A stretch of 64,000 nucleotides of DNA from Aldersonia sp. NBC_00410. Its GTDB lineage: Bacteria > Actinomycetota > Actinomycetes > Mycobacteriales > Mycobacteriaceae. The DNA is taken from the NCBI RefSeq assembly GCF_026342035.1, contig NZ_JAPENM010000002.1:620001-684000 (forward strand), written 5' to 3'. The position numbers and the translations under genes are program-made. A model generated the notes under the pieces. The model had not been told where the DNA came from and did no database searches. It saw only the letters and a program-made list of their open reading frames with translations. Positions 9,433 to 21,986 of this stretch are shown here, one piece after another; positions within the stretch are counted from its first letter, which is position 1, and every line of letters begins with the position of its first letter.

Positions 9433-10671
9433 ATGAAACCCGTGATCAACGCCAACTTCGGGCTCTACTACGCAGGCCAGGCAACGTCGGCCATCGCGAA
9501 CGGCTTCGTTCCGATCGTGTTTGCGTTCGCGGCTCTCGAGGTCGCACCATCCGGTGGTCTGATTCCGCTTGTGCTCCTCGCACTGTGGCTGGCTCGGATC
9601 CTCTTGCTGCCGTTCGCTTCCACCTTTGCGGAGAAGCACAACAAGGCTGCGGTCATGGTCGGCGCCGACGTGGCCCGATTGGGTGCCCAACTCCTGGTTG
9701 CGATCCCGTTCGCGCTCGGTGATGCAAGGTCCGGGTACATGGTGGCGTCCGCAGCAATCTACGGTGCGGGCACCGCATTCTTCGTACCGTCGAGCATCGC
9801 GCTGATGCCCAAACTGGTGCCGCGGGACGAGCTGCAACGCGCGAACGCGCTATTGGGCATGGCCTCGAATGTTGGCCTGGTACTGGGGCCGGCATTGGGT
9901 GCGACCCTCGTGGTGTGGGGCGGGGTTGCGCTCGCGTTGTTCTTCGACGTCGCAACGTTGTTCGTCAGTGTTGCGACCCTCGCCCTGCTGCGCCGACGCA
10001 TCGTCGATGAACAGCACACGAAGGAGCACGACGACGGCCGGATCCGATTCCGCGACACCCTCCGCATCATCCCCGACATCCCCGGCGTGTTCGCCGTGAT
10101 GGCGGTGTACGCGGGAGTTCAACTCGGGTCGGCGGCGGTCGCCGTGCTGGGGCCAGTGGTTGCCAAGGAGCACCTCGGCGGAATCGAAGCATGGTCGTCG
10201 ATCGTCACCGCGATGGCCGTCGCTGCGCTTCTGGGTAGCATCGTCGCCACCCGGGTGCGGGTGCGTCGGACGGTACCGTTCACCCTCATCGCCTTCGGCG
10301 TACTGACCCCTCTGGAACTGGCGTCGATCGCCGTGCCACTCGACCTCGTTCCCATTGTGGTCACCGTGTTGGCGACGACCTTCGTCACCGAGATCGCCGG
10401 TATCGCTTTCGACGCCTACGTCCAAGCCGCCGTCCCCGAGCGCTTCCTCGCCCGGGTCGGCGCCCTGGAATCGGGACTGATCGGCGTCATGAATCCGATC
10501 GGCATAGCCATCGCGTTTCCGCTGGCATCCGCTATCGGCATTCCCGCCGTGCTCTACGGAATCGGTGTCCTCGTCGCGGTGACTGCAGCGGGCGCTGCCC
10601 TCGTGATGGCGCTCCAGACGGTCGACGTCGCGCTGGATGCGGAGCCGGCGGCGGTGGATCTCCAGGGGTAG
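9433..10671 (+). CDS. Major facilitator superfamily transporter
   Basis: This 412-residue integral membrane protein has about twelve hydrophobic segments, with the MFS_3-type signature of a short loop FASTFAEKHNKAAVMVGADV between helices 2 and 3 and LLRRRIVDEQHTKEH in the central loop. The family (enterobactin-exporter/macrolide-efflux-like) usually exports drugs or siderophores by proton antiport; the substrate cannot be told here. It follows the response-regulator gene by 13 bases on the same strand, so it is probably the output gene of that two-component system. No terminator is visible before the next, convergent gene. Confidence 0.85.
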   Translation: MKPVINANFGLYYAGQATSAIANGFVPIVFAFAALEVAPSGGLIPLVLLALWLARILLLPFASTFAEKHNKAAVMVGADVARLGAQLLVAIPFALGDARSGYMVASAAIYGAGTAFFVPSSIALMPKLVPRDELQRANALLGMASNVGLVLGPALGATLVVWGGVALALFFDVATLFVSVATLALLRRRIVDEQHTKEHDDGRIRFRDTLRIIPDIPGVFAVMAVYAGVQLGSAAVAVLGPVVAKEHLGGIEAWSSIVTAMAVAALLGSIVATRVRVRRTVPFTLIAFGVLTPLELASIAVPLDLVPIVVTVLATTFVTEIAGIAFDAYVQAAVPERFLARVGALESGLIGVMNPIGIAIAFPLASAIGIPAVLYGIGVLVAVTAAGAALVMALQTVDVALDAEPAAVDLQG

Positions 10672-10834
10672 CCCGGGACCAAGCCGTGCACGAACTGGCC
10701 CTGCTGGCCCGCGGGTACCGCCGAACAGGTGATCAGCACGAGTTGCCCGTCGGCACCGGAGGATGCGCAACCGCTCGTCACCGCTGGCGACGGGATCCCG
10801 GCAGCTCGCTCGTCGAGCGGTTACGCAGCGTCCC

Positions 10835-12049
10835 CTAGCTCTGGTTCGCGTTCCCCGCTCGCCAATCCGCCCACGGAATGTTCCAGTCACCGAGGCCGTC
10901 GAGCCCGGACAACGTGCCGCCGACCGTGTTCTTCACGATCACGATGTCGCCGCGCTTGATGTTGTCGTAGACCCAGATCGCGTTCTCGGGGCTCAGGTTG
11001 AGACACCCGTGGCTGGTGTCGGATGAGCCCTGCTGACCCACCGACCAGGGCGCGGAGTGCAGGAAGACCCCGTTGTAGGACATCCGGGTCGCATAGTCGA
11101 CGGGCGTTTTGTAGCCGCCCGGCGAATCGACCGGCACGCCGTAGGTGGACGAGTCCATGATGATCCGGTCGTGCCGCTCGGCGATGATGTACACGCCGTT
11201 GTCGGTCGGCGTGTCGGACTTGCCCATCGAGGTCGGCATCGTCCGTTCGACCACGCCGTTGCGCTCGACGGTGACCTGCAGCGTGTTGTCGTCGGCGGTG
11301 AGGATGACCGGGTCACCGATGCCGAAGTTCATGTGTGCGTCCTCGGAACCGTAGAGGCCCTGGCCGAGGTCGATGCCGTACACGTTCACGTTCACGTCGA
11401 CCCGTGTGCCGGGTGCCCAGAAGTGCTCGGGCCGCCAGCGCACCTCCTTCGAGCTGATCCAGTAGAACGCCCCCTCGACCGGCGGATCGGTCACGACCTT
11501 GATCGCATTCTGTGCGGCGATCCGGTCCGGGATGGCCTCGTCGAACTGCACGGCGACCGGCTGGCCGATGCCGACGATCGCCCCGTCGCCCGGCATCAGA
11601 TACGGCTTGGTCAGGTTGTCCGGCACGCTGGTGGTGAACGATGCATCGTTGACTGCAACGCCGCTGAGCCCGAACGCCTCGGCGTGCAGCTGGTACTGCC
11701 GGTTGTAGCCCAATGATTCGGTGCTGCGCCACGACAATCCGTCCGGTGCCATCGCCCCCGCGACCGGCACATTGTCCGGTGTGGTCAAGTTCACCGAGCC
11801 GAGCTTCCCGTCGACCACCGTCACGGTGACCGGCACGCTCGGGGAGATGCCGATGTCGCCGTTGTTGACGGTGGCGGTCAGCTTCGGCTTCATCAACTCG
11901 GTAAGCGGGTTCGAATCGATCGGCACGGCAGGCGCGGACTGCTCGGCGGAGTCTCCGAACGAGCACGCCGACAAGCCCAGCATCAGCACGGATACCCCCA
12001 CGAGGATCCGTGCCCACACCGAATGTCGCCGGAAAGCGCGATCGTTCAT
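10835..12049 (-). CDS. L,D-transpeptidase, LdtMt2-type lipoprotein
   Basis: This 404-residue peptidoglycan cross-linker forms 3-3 meso-DAP bonds and is the target of carbapenems. A signal peptide with lipobox LGLSAC gives a predicted lipid-anchored Cys29. Two immunoglobulin-like domains (about 55-150 and 150-250) precede the YkuD catalytic domain (about 250-380). The catalytic His331, His347 and Cys349 lie in NGVFLHSAPW and TSHGCLNLS. The C-terminal extension with DWNIPWADW matches LdtMt2. The ATG at 12049 has GGAGTTGCCGT upstream. The homologue in M. tuberculosis is Rv2518c, also near bcp-acpS-fas, so the neighbourhood agrees. Confidence 0.93.
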   Translation of the reverse strand: MNDRAFRRHSVWARILVGVSVLMLGLSACSFGDSAEQSAPAVPIDSNPLTELMKPKLTATVNNGDIGISPSVPVTVTVVDGKLGSVNLTTPDNVPVAGAMAPDGLSWRSTESLGYNRQYQLHAEAFGLSGVAVNDASFTTSVPDNLTKPYLMPGDGAIVGIGQPVAVQFDEAIPDRIAAQNAIKVVTDPPVEGAFYWISSKEVRWRPEHFWAPGTRVDVNVNVYGIDLGQGLYGSEDAHMNFGIGDPVILTADDNTLQVTVERNGVVERTMPTSMGKSDTPTDNGVYIIAERHDRIIMDSSTYGVPVDSPGGYKTPVDYATRMSYNGVFLHSAPWSVGQQGSSDTSHGCLNLSPENAIWVYDNIKRGDIVIVKNTVGGTLSGLDGLGDWNIPWADWRAGNANQS

Positions 12050-12355
12050 ACGGCAACTCCACTTCGGCGGTCCCAACCGTTCGAGAACGCTCGAGCGAGT
12101 GTGACTCGAATCACGGTTTGGGATGGGCAAATCGGGCGGGAATCAGCACATTATGCCGTGCCCCCGGTGACCCTTCCATGACGGGGAACACGCTCTCCTG
12201 CAGATTCGCCGACACGGACAGGCTTCGTTGCGCAGTTGTTACAGGCGCAGCGCCCGCACCCGGCGGCACCGGATTTCACTCCGGGCACATCTGCCTGTTA
12301 AAGTTCTGCCGCACCAAACAACACGGTGGGACCCACCAAGACGGACACGGTGTAC
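12050..12355. other. 306-bp intergenic region between ldt and tRNA-Lys
   Basis: This region holds the ldt promoter on the minus strand (probable -10 CATAAT at 12150-12155), a CRP-like site at 12100-12115 and a GGTGGG-A-CCCACC palindrome (12325-12337) just before the tRNA. No gene is seen, and the tRNA promoter could not be fixed. Confidence 0.5.
12100..12115. promoter_or_regulatory. CRP-like site upstream of ldt
   Basis: TGTGACTCGAATCACG matches the actinobacterial CRP consensus TGTGA-N6-TCACA at nine of ten defined positions. It lies 51 bases upstream of the ldt start and downstream of the probable -10, so binding there would more likely hinder than help transcription. Confidence 0.4.
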
Positions 12356-12428
<73 letters not shown>

Positions 12429-12484
12429 CATTTCATTCGCGGGGAGATAACGCAAATGAGCCTTTACCCAATCGGGGTCTCCGC

Positions 12485-13717
12485 GTGACCTACCTGACCG
12501 ACGTACTCGCAGACATTCGCGACAACTGGTGGATCTACGCCATGATGCCGCTCGTCGCCGCGGCCATCGGCTACGTCACCAAGCTCGTCGCGGTCGAGAT
12601 GATGTTCCGGCCGCTGGAGTTCAAGGGCATTCCCCCCTATCTCGGCTGGCAGGGCGTCATTCCCCGCAGCGCGCCCCGGATGGCCTCGTCATCGGTGGAT
12701 CTACTGATGCGCCGGATTTTGCAGCCGCAGGACATCATCGACGAGATCGACCTCGACGACCTGATGGTCAAGCTCGGCAAGCCGATGCACGACTTCGTCG
12801 AGGAACTCACGCGCGAGATGATGACGGAGATCCAGCCGACCGTCTGGAAGGCGATGCCGGAGGCGGTGCAGACCGCCGTCATCGCCCGCGTCGAACAATC
12901 GGTGCCGCGGATCATGGGCAACTTCCTCGATGCCATGAAGACCAATGTCGACCACGTACTCGACATCCGGATGCTCGCCGTGGACGCGCTCACCCGTGAC
13001 AAGGCCCTCACGGTCAAGATGATCCGCACCATCGGCAAAACCGAGATGCGTTTCATCGTCCGCGTCGGTATCCCGTTCGGGTTCGTCCTCGGCATCGTGC
13101 AGGCCCTCGTGTGGGCACTGACGCATTCGCCGCTGATCATGCCGCTGTTCGGTGCGGTCACCGGTCTCGTCACCGACTGGCTCGCGCTGCAGATGATCTT
13201 CCGCCCGATCCACCCGAAGCGGTTCGGTTTGTTTACCTGGCAAGGGTTGTTCATCAAGCGGCGCGAGGAAGTCACCAAGGACTACACCAAGCTGATCGCC
13301 GAGGAGATCCTCAGCCCGGCGAACATCTTCGAAGCTCTGCTCACCGGGCCGCGCTCGGACATCTTCCTCTCGATGATCGACACCGAGATCCAGCGCGCGG
13401 TCGACACCCAGACCGCCGCCGTGGGCCCGCTGGTGAAGTTCACCGTCGGGAACGAGCGCTACGAGCGAATGCGCGCCACGGTCTCGCGCACGGTGGTGAA
13501 CCGTATCCTCGACCGCCGCGACGAGTTCGGTGGTCTCGCCGCACAAGCGATGGACTTGCCCACGCTGCTGGCCTCTCGCATGCGCCTGATGACGAACGAG
13601 GAGTTCGAAGGCCTGCTGCGGCCCGCGTTCAAACAGGACGAGTGGAAGTTGGTCGTCGTCGGCGCGGCGCTCGGATTCCTCGTCGGCGAGCTGCAGCTGC
13701 ACCTGTTCTTCAGCTGA
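12485..13717 (+). CDS. DUF445 family membrane protein
   Basis: This 410-residue protein is of unknown function. It has an N-terminal hydrophobic hairpin (WWIYAMMPLVAAAIGYVTKL), a central pair of helices (VGIPFGFVLGIVQALVW and MPLFGAVTGLVTDW) and a C-terminal anchor VVVGAALGFLVGEL. The segment GYVTKLVAVEMMFRPLEF..GWQG is repeated as GLVTDWLALQMIFRPIHP..TWQG, the internal duplication typical of DUF445; each copy is followed by a charged helical region. The GTG start at 12485 begins 56 bases after tRNA-Lys. No partner gene suggests a role. Confidence 0.82.
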   Translation: MTYLTDVLADIRDNWWIYAMMPLVAAAIGYVTKLVAVEMMFRPLEFKGIPPYLGWQGVIPRSAPRMASSSVDLLMRRILQPQDIIDEIDLDDLMVKLGKPMHDFVEELTREMMTEIQPTVWKAMPEAVQTAVIARVEQSVPRIMGNFLDAMKTNVDHVLDIRMLAVDALTRDKALTVKMIRTIGKTEMRFIVRVGIPFGFVLGIVQALVWALTHSPLIMPLFGAVTGLVTDWLALQMIFRPIHPKRFGLFTWQGLFIKRREEVTKDYTKLIAEEILSPANIFEALLTGPRSDIFLSMIDTEIQRAVDTQTAAVGPLVKFTVGNERYERMRATVSRTVVNRILDRRDEFGGLAAQAMDLPTLLASRMRLMTNEEFEGLLRPAFKQDEWKLVVVGAALGFLVGELQLHLFFS

Positions 13718-13794
13718 TCTTCGTCGGACTGGTCGCGCTGCTGCGCGCGTCGATCCCCGCGGCCGACCGGACGCGGCCGGTAGAGTCTCCCGAC

Positions 13795-14232
13795 GTGATC
13801 GACGCCACCGCCGACGGCACCGCACAGGTCGTCCTGCGGGTGCTCGTTTACAGCAGCAACGCCGCCACTCGCGAGCGGGTGCGCCTCGCGCTCGGCAAGC
13901 GTCCGCATCCCGATCTGGCCCCGTTCGAGTACATCGAAGCGGCCACCCCGCCCGCCGTCATCGCCCTGTTCGACGCCGGCGGTCTCGACTTGGCGATCCT
14001 GGACGGGGAAGCCAGCCCGGCGGGCGGACTCGGGATCGCCAAACAGATCAAGGACGAGATCGACGCACCGCCGCCGATCCTGGTGCTGATCGGGCGCGCC
14101 GACGACGCGTGGCTCGCGAACTGGTCGCGCGCCGAGGCCACGGTCGCGCATCCGATCGACCCGTTCGAACTCACCACCGCCGTTGTCGCACTGCTGCGCA
14201 GCCCGATCGAGGCCCCCGAAACGGGGCGTTGA
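13795..14232 (+). CDS. Degenerate receiver-domain protein (Rv3143-like)
   Basis: This 145-residue protein is a single CheY-like domain without an output domain. The candidate phospho-acceptor Asp in LAILDGEASP is kept, but the acidic pair at the first strand is replaced (VLVYSSN) and the usual Lys-Pro is replaced by HPIDP, so normal Mg-dependent phosphorylation is doubtful. The GTG at 13795 follows TAGAGT (13781-13786) by eight bases. M. tuberculosis Rv3143 has the same size and also sits just upstream of nuoA, so the association with complex I genes is conserved. The role is unknown. Confidence 0.75.
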   Translation: MIDATADGTAQVVLRVLVYSSNAATRERVRLALGKRPHPDLAPFEYIEAATPPAVIALFDAGGLDLAILDGEASPAGGLGIAKQIKDEIDAPPPILVLIGRADDAWLANWSRAEATVAHPIDPFELTTAVVALLRSPIEAPETGR

Positions 14233-14299
14233 ACACGCTCGATCGACGATCAATTCGCAAGGCTCAAAAACGATTCGCGCAGACCCAACGCCGGTAGGG

Positions 14300-14315
14300 T
14301 GTGTCTGAGCTCACA
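14300..14315. promoter_or_regulatory. CRP-like site upstream of the nuo operon
   Basis: TGTGTCTGAGCTCACA fits TGTGA-N6-TCACA with one mismatch, in the 190-bp gap before nuoA. TAGGGT (14295-14300), which could be a -10 box, abuts it, so the site might repress or, if the promoter is further down, activate. Confidence 0.4.
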
Positions 14316-14423
14316 CGATCGGCGAACGAGGATTATCTTCGAAATCGACGGTCGTGTGGCCGTACCCAACGCAGGTGCCGTCCGGTGCCGGATGACCAGG
14401 CTCGCGAGAGGAGGTCGTGGCGC

Positions 14424-14783
14424 GTGAACGTGTACGCACCGATTCTCGTACTCGGCGCCATCGCCTTCGCCTTCGCCGGCTTCTCGGTGATCCTGGCGTC
14501 GATGGTCGGTCCGCGCCGGTACAACCGCGCGAAGCTGGACGCCTACGAGTGCGGAATCGAACCGACGCCACAGCCCCCCGGCGGCGGCCGATTCCCGGTG
14601 AAGTACTACCTGACGGCGATGCTGTTCATCATCTTCGATATCGAGATCGTCTTCCTCTATCCGTGGGCTGTCCACTTCGACGCCCTCGGCGTATTCGGTC
14701 TCGGCGCGATGGCGCTGTTCATCTTCAACGTCTCGGTGGCCTACGCCTACGAATGGCGTCGCGAGGGGCTGCGCTGGGACTGA
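14424..14783 (+). CDS. nuoA: NADH-quinone oxidoreductase subunit A
   Basis: This 119-residue membrane-arm subunit of respiratory complex I has three helices. The loop with YECGIEPTPQP carries the conserved Cys near the quinone site, and FDIEIVFLYPWA is diagnostic of NuoA. The GTG at 14424 has GAGAGGAGG upstream; the open frame from 14301 lacks conservation. First gene of the nuoA-N operon. Confidence 0.95.
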   Translation: MNVYAPILVLGAIAFAFAGFSVILASMVGPRRYNRAKLDAYECGIEPTPQPPGGGRFPVKYYLTAMLFIIFDIEIVFLYPWAVHFDALGVFGLGAMALFIFNVSVAYAYEWRREGLRWD

Positions 14784-14864
14784 AAGCGAAGCTGGCGCGA
14801 CGGCCGTGCTTGCACTGTCCGCCAAGCCAACTCGACGGTAAGTGGAGCTAAGGAGGGCCGCGAA

Positions 14865-15419
14865 ATGGGCCTCGAGGAGAAGCTGCCGAGCGGCTTCCTG
14901 CTGACCACGCTCGAGGAGGTCGCAGGGTACGCCCGCAAGGGCTCGCTGTGGCCCGCGACGTTCGGGCTGGCCTGCTGTGCGATCGAGATGATGGCGACCG
15001 GCACCGGCCGATACGATCTGGCCCGGTTCGGGATGGAGGCGTTCCGCGCCTCGCCCCGGCAGGCGGACCTGATGATCGTGGCCGGTCGGGTCAGCCAGAA
15101 GATGGCGCCGGTACTGCGGCAGGTCTACGACCAGATGGTCGAACCCAAGTGGGTGCTGTCCATGGGCGTGTGCGCGTCCTCGGGTGGCATGTTCAACAAC
15201 TACGCGATCGTGCAGGGCGTCGACCACGTAGTGCCCGTCGACATCTACCTGCCCGGCTGCCCGCCGCGGCCGGAGATGTTGCTGCACGCGATCATCGAAC
15301 TGCACAACAAAATCGCCGCGGCACCGATCGGCGTCAATCGCGAGGAGGCGGTGCGGGCCGCCGAGCAGGCCGCCCTCGCCGTGCGGCCCACCATCGAATT
15401 CAAGGGGCTGTTGCGGTGA
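14865..15419 (+). CDS. nuoB: NADH-quinone oxidoreductase subunit B
   Basis: This 184-residue subunit carries the terminal N2 4Fe-4S cluster that reduces quinone. Cluster Cys motifs are [20 protein letters not shown] and LPGCPPRPE. The ATG at 14865 follows a strong AAGGAGG site. Its stop overlaps the nuoC GTG. The 81-bp gap after nuoA is the largest inside the operon and shows no separate promoter by eye. Confidence 0.96.
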   Translation: MGLEEKLPSGFLLTTLEEVAGYARKGSLWPATFGLACCAIEMMATGTGRYDLARFGMEAFRASPRQADLMIVAGRVSQKMAPVLRQVYDQMVEPKWVLSMGVCASSGGMFNNYAIVQGVDHVVPVDIYLPGCPPRPEMLLHAIIELHNKIAAAPIGVNREEAVRAAEQAALAVRPTIEFKGLLR

Positions 15420-16176
15420 GCTCACCGGACGAACCTCGAAACGGCAACTCCCCGAACGACACCGACATCGACGCCGCCGCCACCGCAGGCCCCGAGGGCA
15501 CCGTGGGGCAGGGACCGGCCGAGGTGATCGACGTGCGTCACGGCATGTTCGGTGCGCGCGGCAGCGGCGACACCTCCGGCTACGGACGCCTGGTACGCCC
15601 CGTCACGCTGCCCAGCGGGACGCCGCGGCCCTACGGGGGCTATTTCGACGAACTCGCCGATCGGCTCGAAACCGTGCTTGCCGACTTGGGCTTCGGCTTC
15701 CACGACACCATCGAGCAGACCGTCGTGTTCCGCGACGAGCTGACTTTCCATGTGCACCGCGCGCACCTGCCCACCGTCGCCCGGGTGTTGCGCGACGATC
15801 CCGAACTGCGCTTCGAACTGTGCCTGGGCGTGAGCGGCGTGCACTACCCGAAGGACACCGGGCGCGAACTGCACGCCGTCTACCCGCTGCTGTCCATCAC
15901 CCACAATCGCCGCGTCCGGCTCGAGGTCGCCGCCGCCGACGACGACCCGCACATCCCCTCGCTCTACGGGGTGTATCCGACCACCGACTGGCACGAGCGC
16001 GAGACGTTCGACTTCTTCGGCATCGTCTTCGACGGCCACCCATCGCTCACCCGGATCGAGATGCCCGACGACTGGGTGGGGCATCCGCAGCGCAAGGACT
16101 ATCCGCTCGGCGGCATCCCGGTCGAGTACAAGGGCGCACAGATTCCGCCACCCGATGAGCGGAGGGCCTACAGCTG

Positions 16177-16177
<1 letters not shown>
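15416..16177 (+). CDS. nuoC: NADH-quinone oxidoreductase subunit C
   Basis: This 253-residue peripheral subunit of the quinone module has a variable 60-residue N-terminus, then the 30-kDa domain with [17 protein letters not shown]-equivalent [11 protein letters not shown], and the signature [20 protein letters not shown] and [11 protein letters not shown]. It starts at a GTG overlapping the nuoB stop (GTGA) and ends at TGATG shared with nuoD. It is a separate protein, not fused to NuoD. Confidence 0.95.
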
Positions 16178-17483
<1,306 letters not shown>

Positions 17484-17487
<4 letters not shown>

Positions 17488-18275
17488 CGACGAACGGAAA
17501 CGCCCCGGTCTTCATCGAGTTCGGCCGGCGCCGCGACGAGCCGGGCACGCTGATGCATCCGGGCGCCCGCGCGAGCTATCCGGCCGACGTACTCGAGCGT
17601 CTCGATGCCGATGCCGCCCAGATCATCTCGCGCTATGCCGTCGGCGACGGGGAGCAACGACGGCAGACGTCGCGGTCGGCGCTGCTGCCGCTGCTGCACC
17701 TGACGCAGTCCGAGGACGGCTACGTCTCGCCCGCCGGAATCGAGTTCTGCGCAGCGCAACTCGGGCTGACCGCGGCGGAAGTGTCCGCCGTGGCGACCTT
17801 CTACTCGATGTACCGCCGCAGCCCCACCGGCGACTACCACGTCGGCGTGTGCACCAACACGTTGTGCGCGGTGATGGGTGGCGACGCGATCCTGGAAACT
17901 CTCGCGGCGCACCTCGATATCGCAGCCGGGGAGACCACCGCGGACGGCGCGATCACGCTCGAACACGTCGAGTGCAACGCGGCCTGCGATTACGCACCCG
18001 TGGTGATGGTCAACTGGGAGTTCTTCGACAACCAGACGCCGCAGTCCGCGCGGGAACTCGTCGATGCGCTGCGCTCCGGCGAGCGGCTGACCCCAGCGCG
18101 CGGAGCGTCGCCGTGCACATTCCGCGAAACCGCGCGTGTGCTGGCCGGATTCCCGGACGAGCGGGCAGATGCCGTTGCGGCAGCGCAACCCGGTGATGCG
18201 ACGCTCGCCGGGCTCCGGGTCGCCCGCGAGCAGATCGACGCGATGCCCGTCGAACCGGATGGGGAGGGCCGCTGA
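17484..18275 (+). CDS. nuoE: NADH-quinone oxidoreductase subunit E
   Basis: This 263-residue thioredoxin-like 24-kDa subunit of the NADH module holds the N1a 2Fe-2S cluster, with ligands in GVCTNTLC and [11 protein letters not shown]. It is longer than E. coli NuoE by an N-terminal arm and a roughly 60-residue hydrophilic C-terminal tail, as in other actinobacteria. It overlaps nuoD by ATGA. Confidence 0.95.
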
Positions 18276-18276
18276 C

Positions 18277-19586
<1,310 letters not shown>

Positions 19587-19590
<4 letters not shown>

Positions 19591-21986
19591 CCCAGACGAC
19601 CGGCACCGACACCGGAGCGCTGCTGCCCGCGGACCTGGTGACGTTGACCATCGACGGGACCGAAATCAGCGTTCCCAAGGGCACCTTGGTGATTCGGGCC
19701 GCCGAGTTGATGGGCGTGCAGATCCCCCGGTTCTGCGACCATCCGCTGCTCGACCCGGTCGGCGCCTGCCGGCAGTGCCTGGTGGAAGTGGAGGGGCAGC
19801 GTAAACCGCTGGCGTCCTGCACCACCCCGGTCGCCGACGACATGGTGGTGCACACCCAGCTGAGCTCCGAGATCGCGGACAAGGCACAGCAGGGCGTGAT
19901 GGAACTGCTGCTGATCAACCACCCGCTGGACTGCCCGGTTTGCGACAAGGGCGGCGAGTGCCCGCTGCAGAACCAGGCGATGTCCAACGGCCGCGCGGAA
20001 TCCCGCTTCACCGAACACAAACGCACCTTCCCCAAACCGATTCCGTTGTCGTCGGAAGTGCTGCTCGACCGGGAGCGCTGCGTACTCTGCGCCCGCTGCA
20101 CCCGGTTCTCGCAGCAGATCGCGGGCGACCCGTTCATCGACATGATCGAACGCGGGGCGTTGCAGCAGGTCGGCATCTACGAGAACGAGCCATTCGACTC
20201 CTACTTCTCCGGCAACACCATCCAGGTGTGCCCGGTCGGCGCGCTCACCGGTACCGCGTATCGCTTCCGTGCCCGGCCGTTCGACCTGGTGTCGAGTCCG
20301 TCGGTATGCGAGCACTGCGCGAGCGGCTGCGCACAGCGCACCGACCATCGCCGCGGTGCCGTGCTGCGTCGCCTGGCCGGCGACGATCCCGAGGTGAACG
20401 AGGAATGGAACTGCGACAAGGGGCGCTGGGCCTTCGCCTACGCCACCCAGCCCGACCGGATCACCACTCCCCTGCTGCGCGACGAATCCGGCGAGTTGGT
20501 GGCCGCGTCGTGGTCGGAGGCGCTCGCGGTGGCCGCGCGCGGACTGGTGCGGGCACGCGGGAGTGCCGGGGCACTGGTCGGCGGTCGGGCCACCCTCGAA
20601 GACGCCTATGCATGGGCCAAGTTCACCCGGGCGACGTTGCACAGCAACGACATCGATTTTCGGGTGCGCGCGCACTCGGCCGAAGAGGAACACTTCCTTG
20701 CCACGCAGGTCGCCGGCCGCGGCGTCGAGGTGACCTACGCCGATCTGGAGCAGGCATCGACGGTGCTGCTGGTCGCGTTCGAGCCGGAGGAGGAATCGCC
20801 GATTGTGTTCCTCCGGTTGCGCAAGGCGGCGCGCAATCGGGGGCTCGCGGTGTCGGCGCTCGCGCCGTTCACCTCGCGCGGGCTGACCAAGATGGGCGGG
20901 CGACTGCTGCCGACCGTCCCGGGACACGAGCCCGAAGCGCTTGCTGCACTGCAGGATTCATCGGAGTTACATCAGCCGGGCGCGGTGATCATGGCCGGTG
21001 AGCGGCTCGGCGCGATACCGGGTGGATTGTCCGCGGCGCTGCGGTTGGCCGAGGCCACCGGGGCACGCCTGGTGTGGGTGCCGCGCCGCGCAGGGGAGCG
21101 GGCCGCGATCGAGGCCGGGGCCCTGCCCGGGCTGTTGCCCGGTGGGCGGCCAATCGACGACGACGCGGCACGGGCCGAACTGGCGGCGCTGTGGCGCACC
21201 GACCTACCCACCGAACCGGGCAGGGACAGCGCCGGAATTCTCGCCGCCGCGGCCGACGGCACGCTCGCAGCGCTGGTCTGCGGGGCGGTCGACATCGATG
21301 ATCTGCCCGACCCCGCCGCAGCGCACGCCGCGATCGAGGCCGCCGGTTTCGTGGTCAGCCTGGAGATCCGGCGCAGCGCGGTCACCGAACTCGCGGATGT
21401 CGTGTTCCCGGTGGCTCCGGTGGCCGAAAAACCGGGCACCTTCATCGACTGGGAGGGACGGCCTCGGCCTTTCGGGGCGGCCCTGCACGCCACCGGCGCC
21501 CTGCCCGATGCCCGGGTACTCGATGTGCTCGCCGCCGAAATGGGCGAGTTCCTCGGGGTATCCGACCCGGCCGCGGTGCGGGCCGAACTCGCCACGCTCG
21601 GCGCATGGCACGGCGACCGGTCCCCCGAACCTAACGTGGCCGCGGCGGCGGCCCCCGAACCCGGCGTGGGCGAGGCAGTGCTCGGCGGGTGGCGGATGCT
21701 GCTCGACGCGGGCCGACTGCAGGACGGTGAGCCGCATCTCGCCGGCACCGCACGTGCACCGGTGGTACGGCTGTCGGCCACCACGGCGGCCGAGATCGGC
21801 GCGACCGCGGGCGCGGCGGTCACAGTGTCGACCGATCGTGGCGCGGTGACACTGCCGCTCGAGGTTGCCGATCTACCCGACCGGGTGGTGTGGCTGCCGC
21901 TGAATTCACCACCTGCCCAGGTGTATCGGCAGCTCGGCGACGCGCTCGGGCGCACGGTCGCGATCCGCGCGGAGGTGGCGCAATGA
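19587..21986 (+). CDS. nuoG: NADH-quinone oxidoreductase subunit G
   Basis: This 799-residue molybdopterin-oxidoreductase-related subunit carries the Fe-S wire. The N-terminal 2Fe-2S motif is [16 protein letters not shown], followed by [17 protein letters not shown] and [22 protein letters not shown]..(27)..C around residues 241-275 supplies ligands for the extra N7 cluster kept in some bacteria. The C-terminal half is a diverged molybdopterin-like domain without cofactor. It starts at a GTG overlapping the nuoF stop. Confidence 0.96.
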
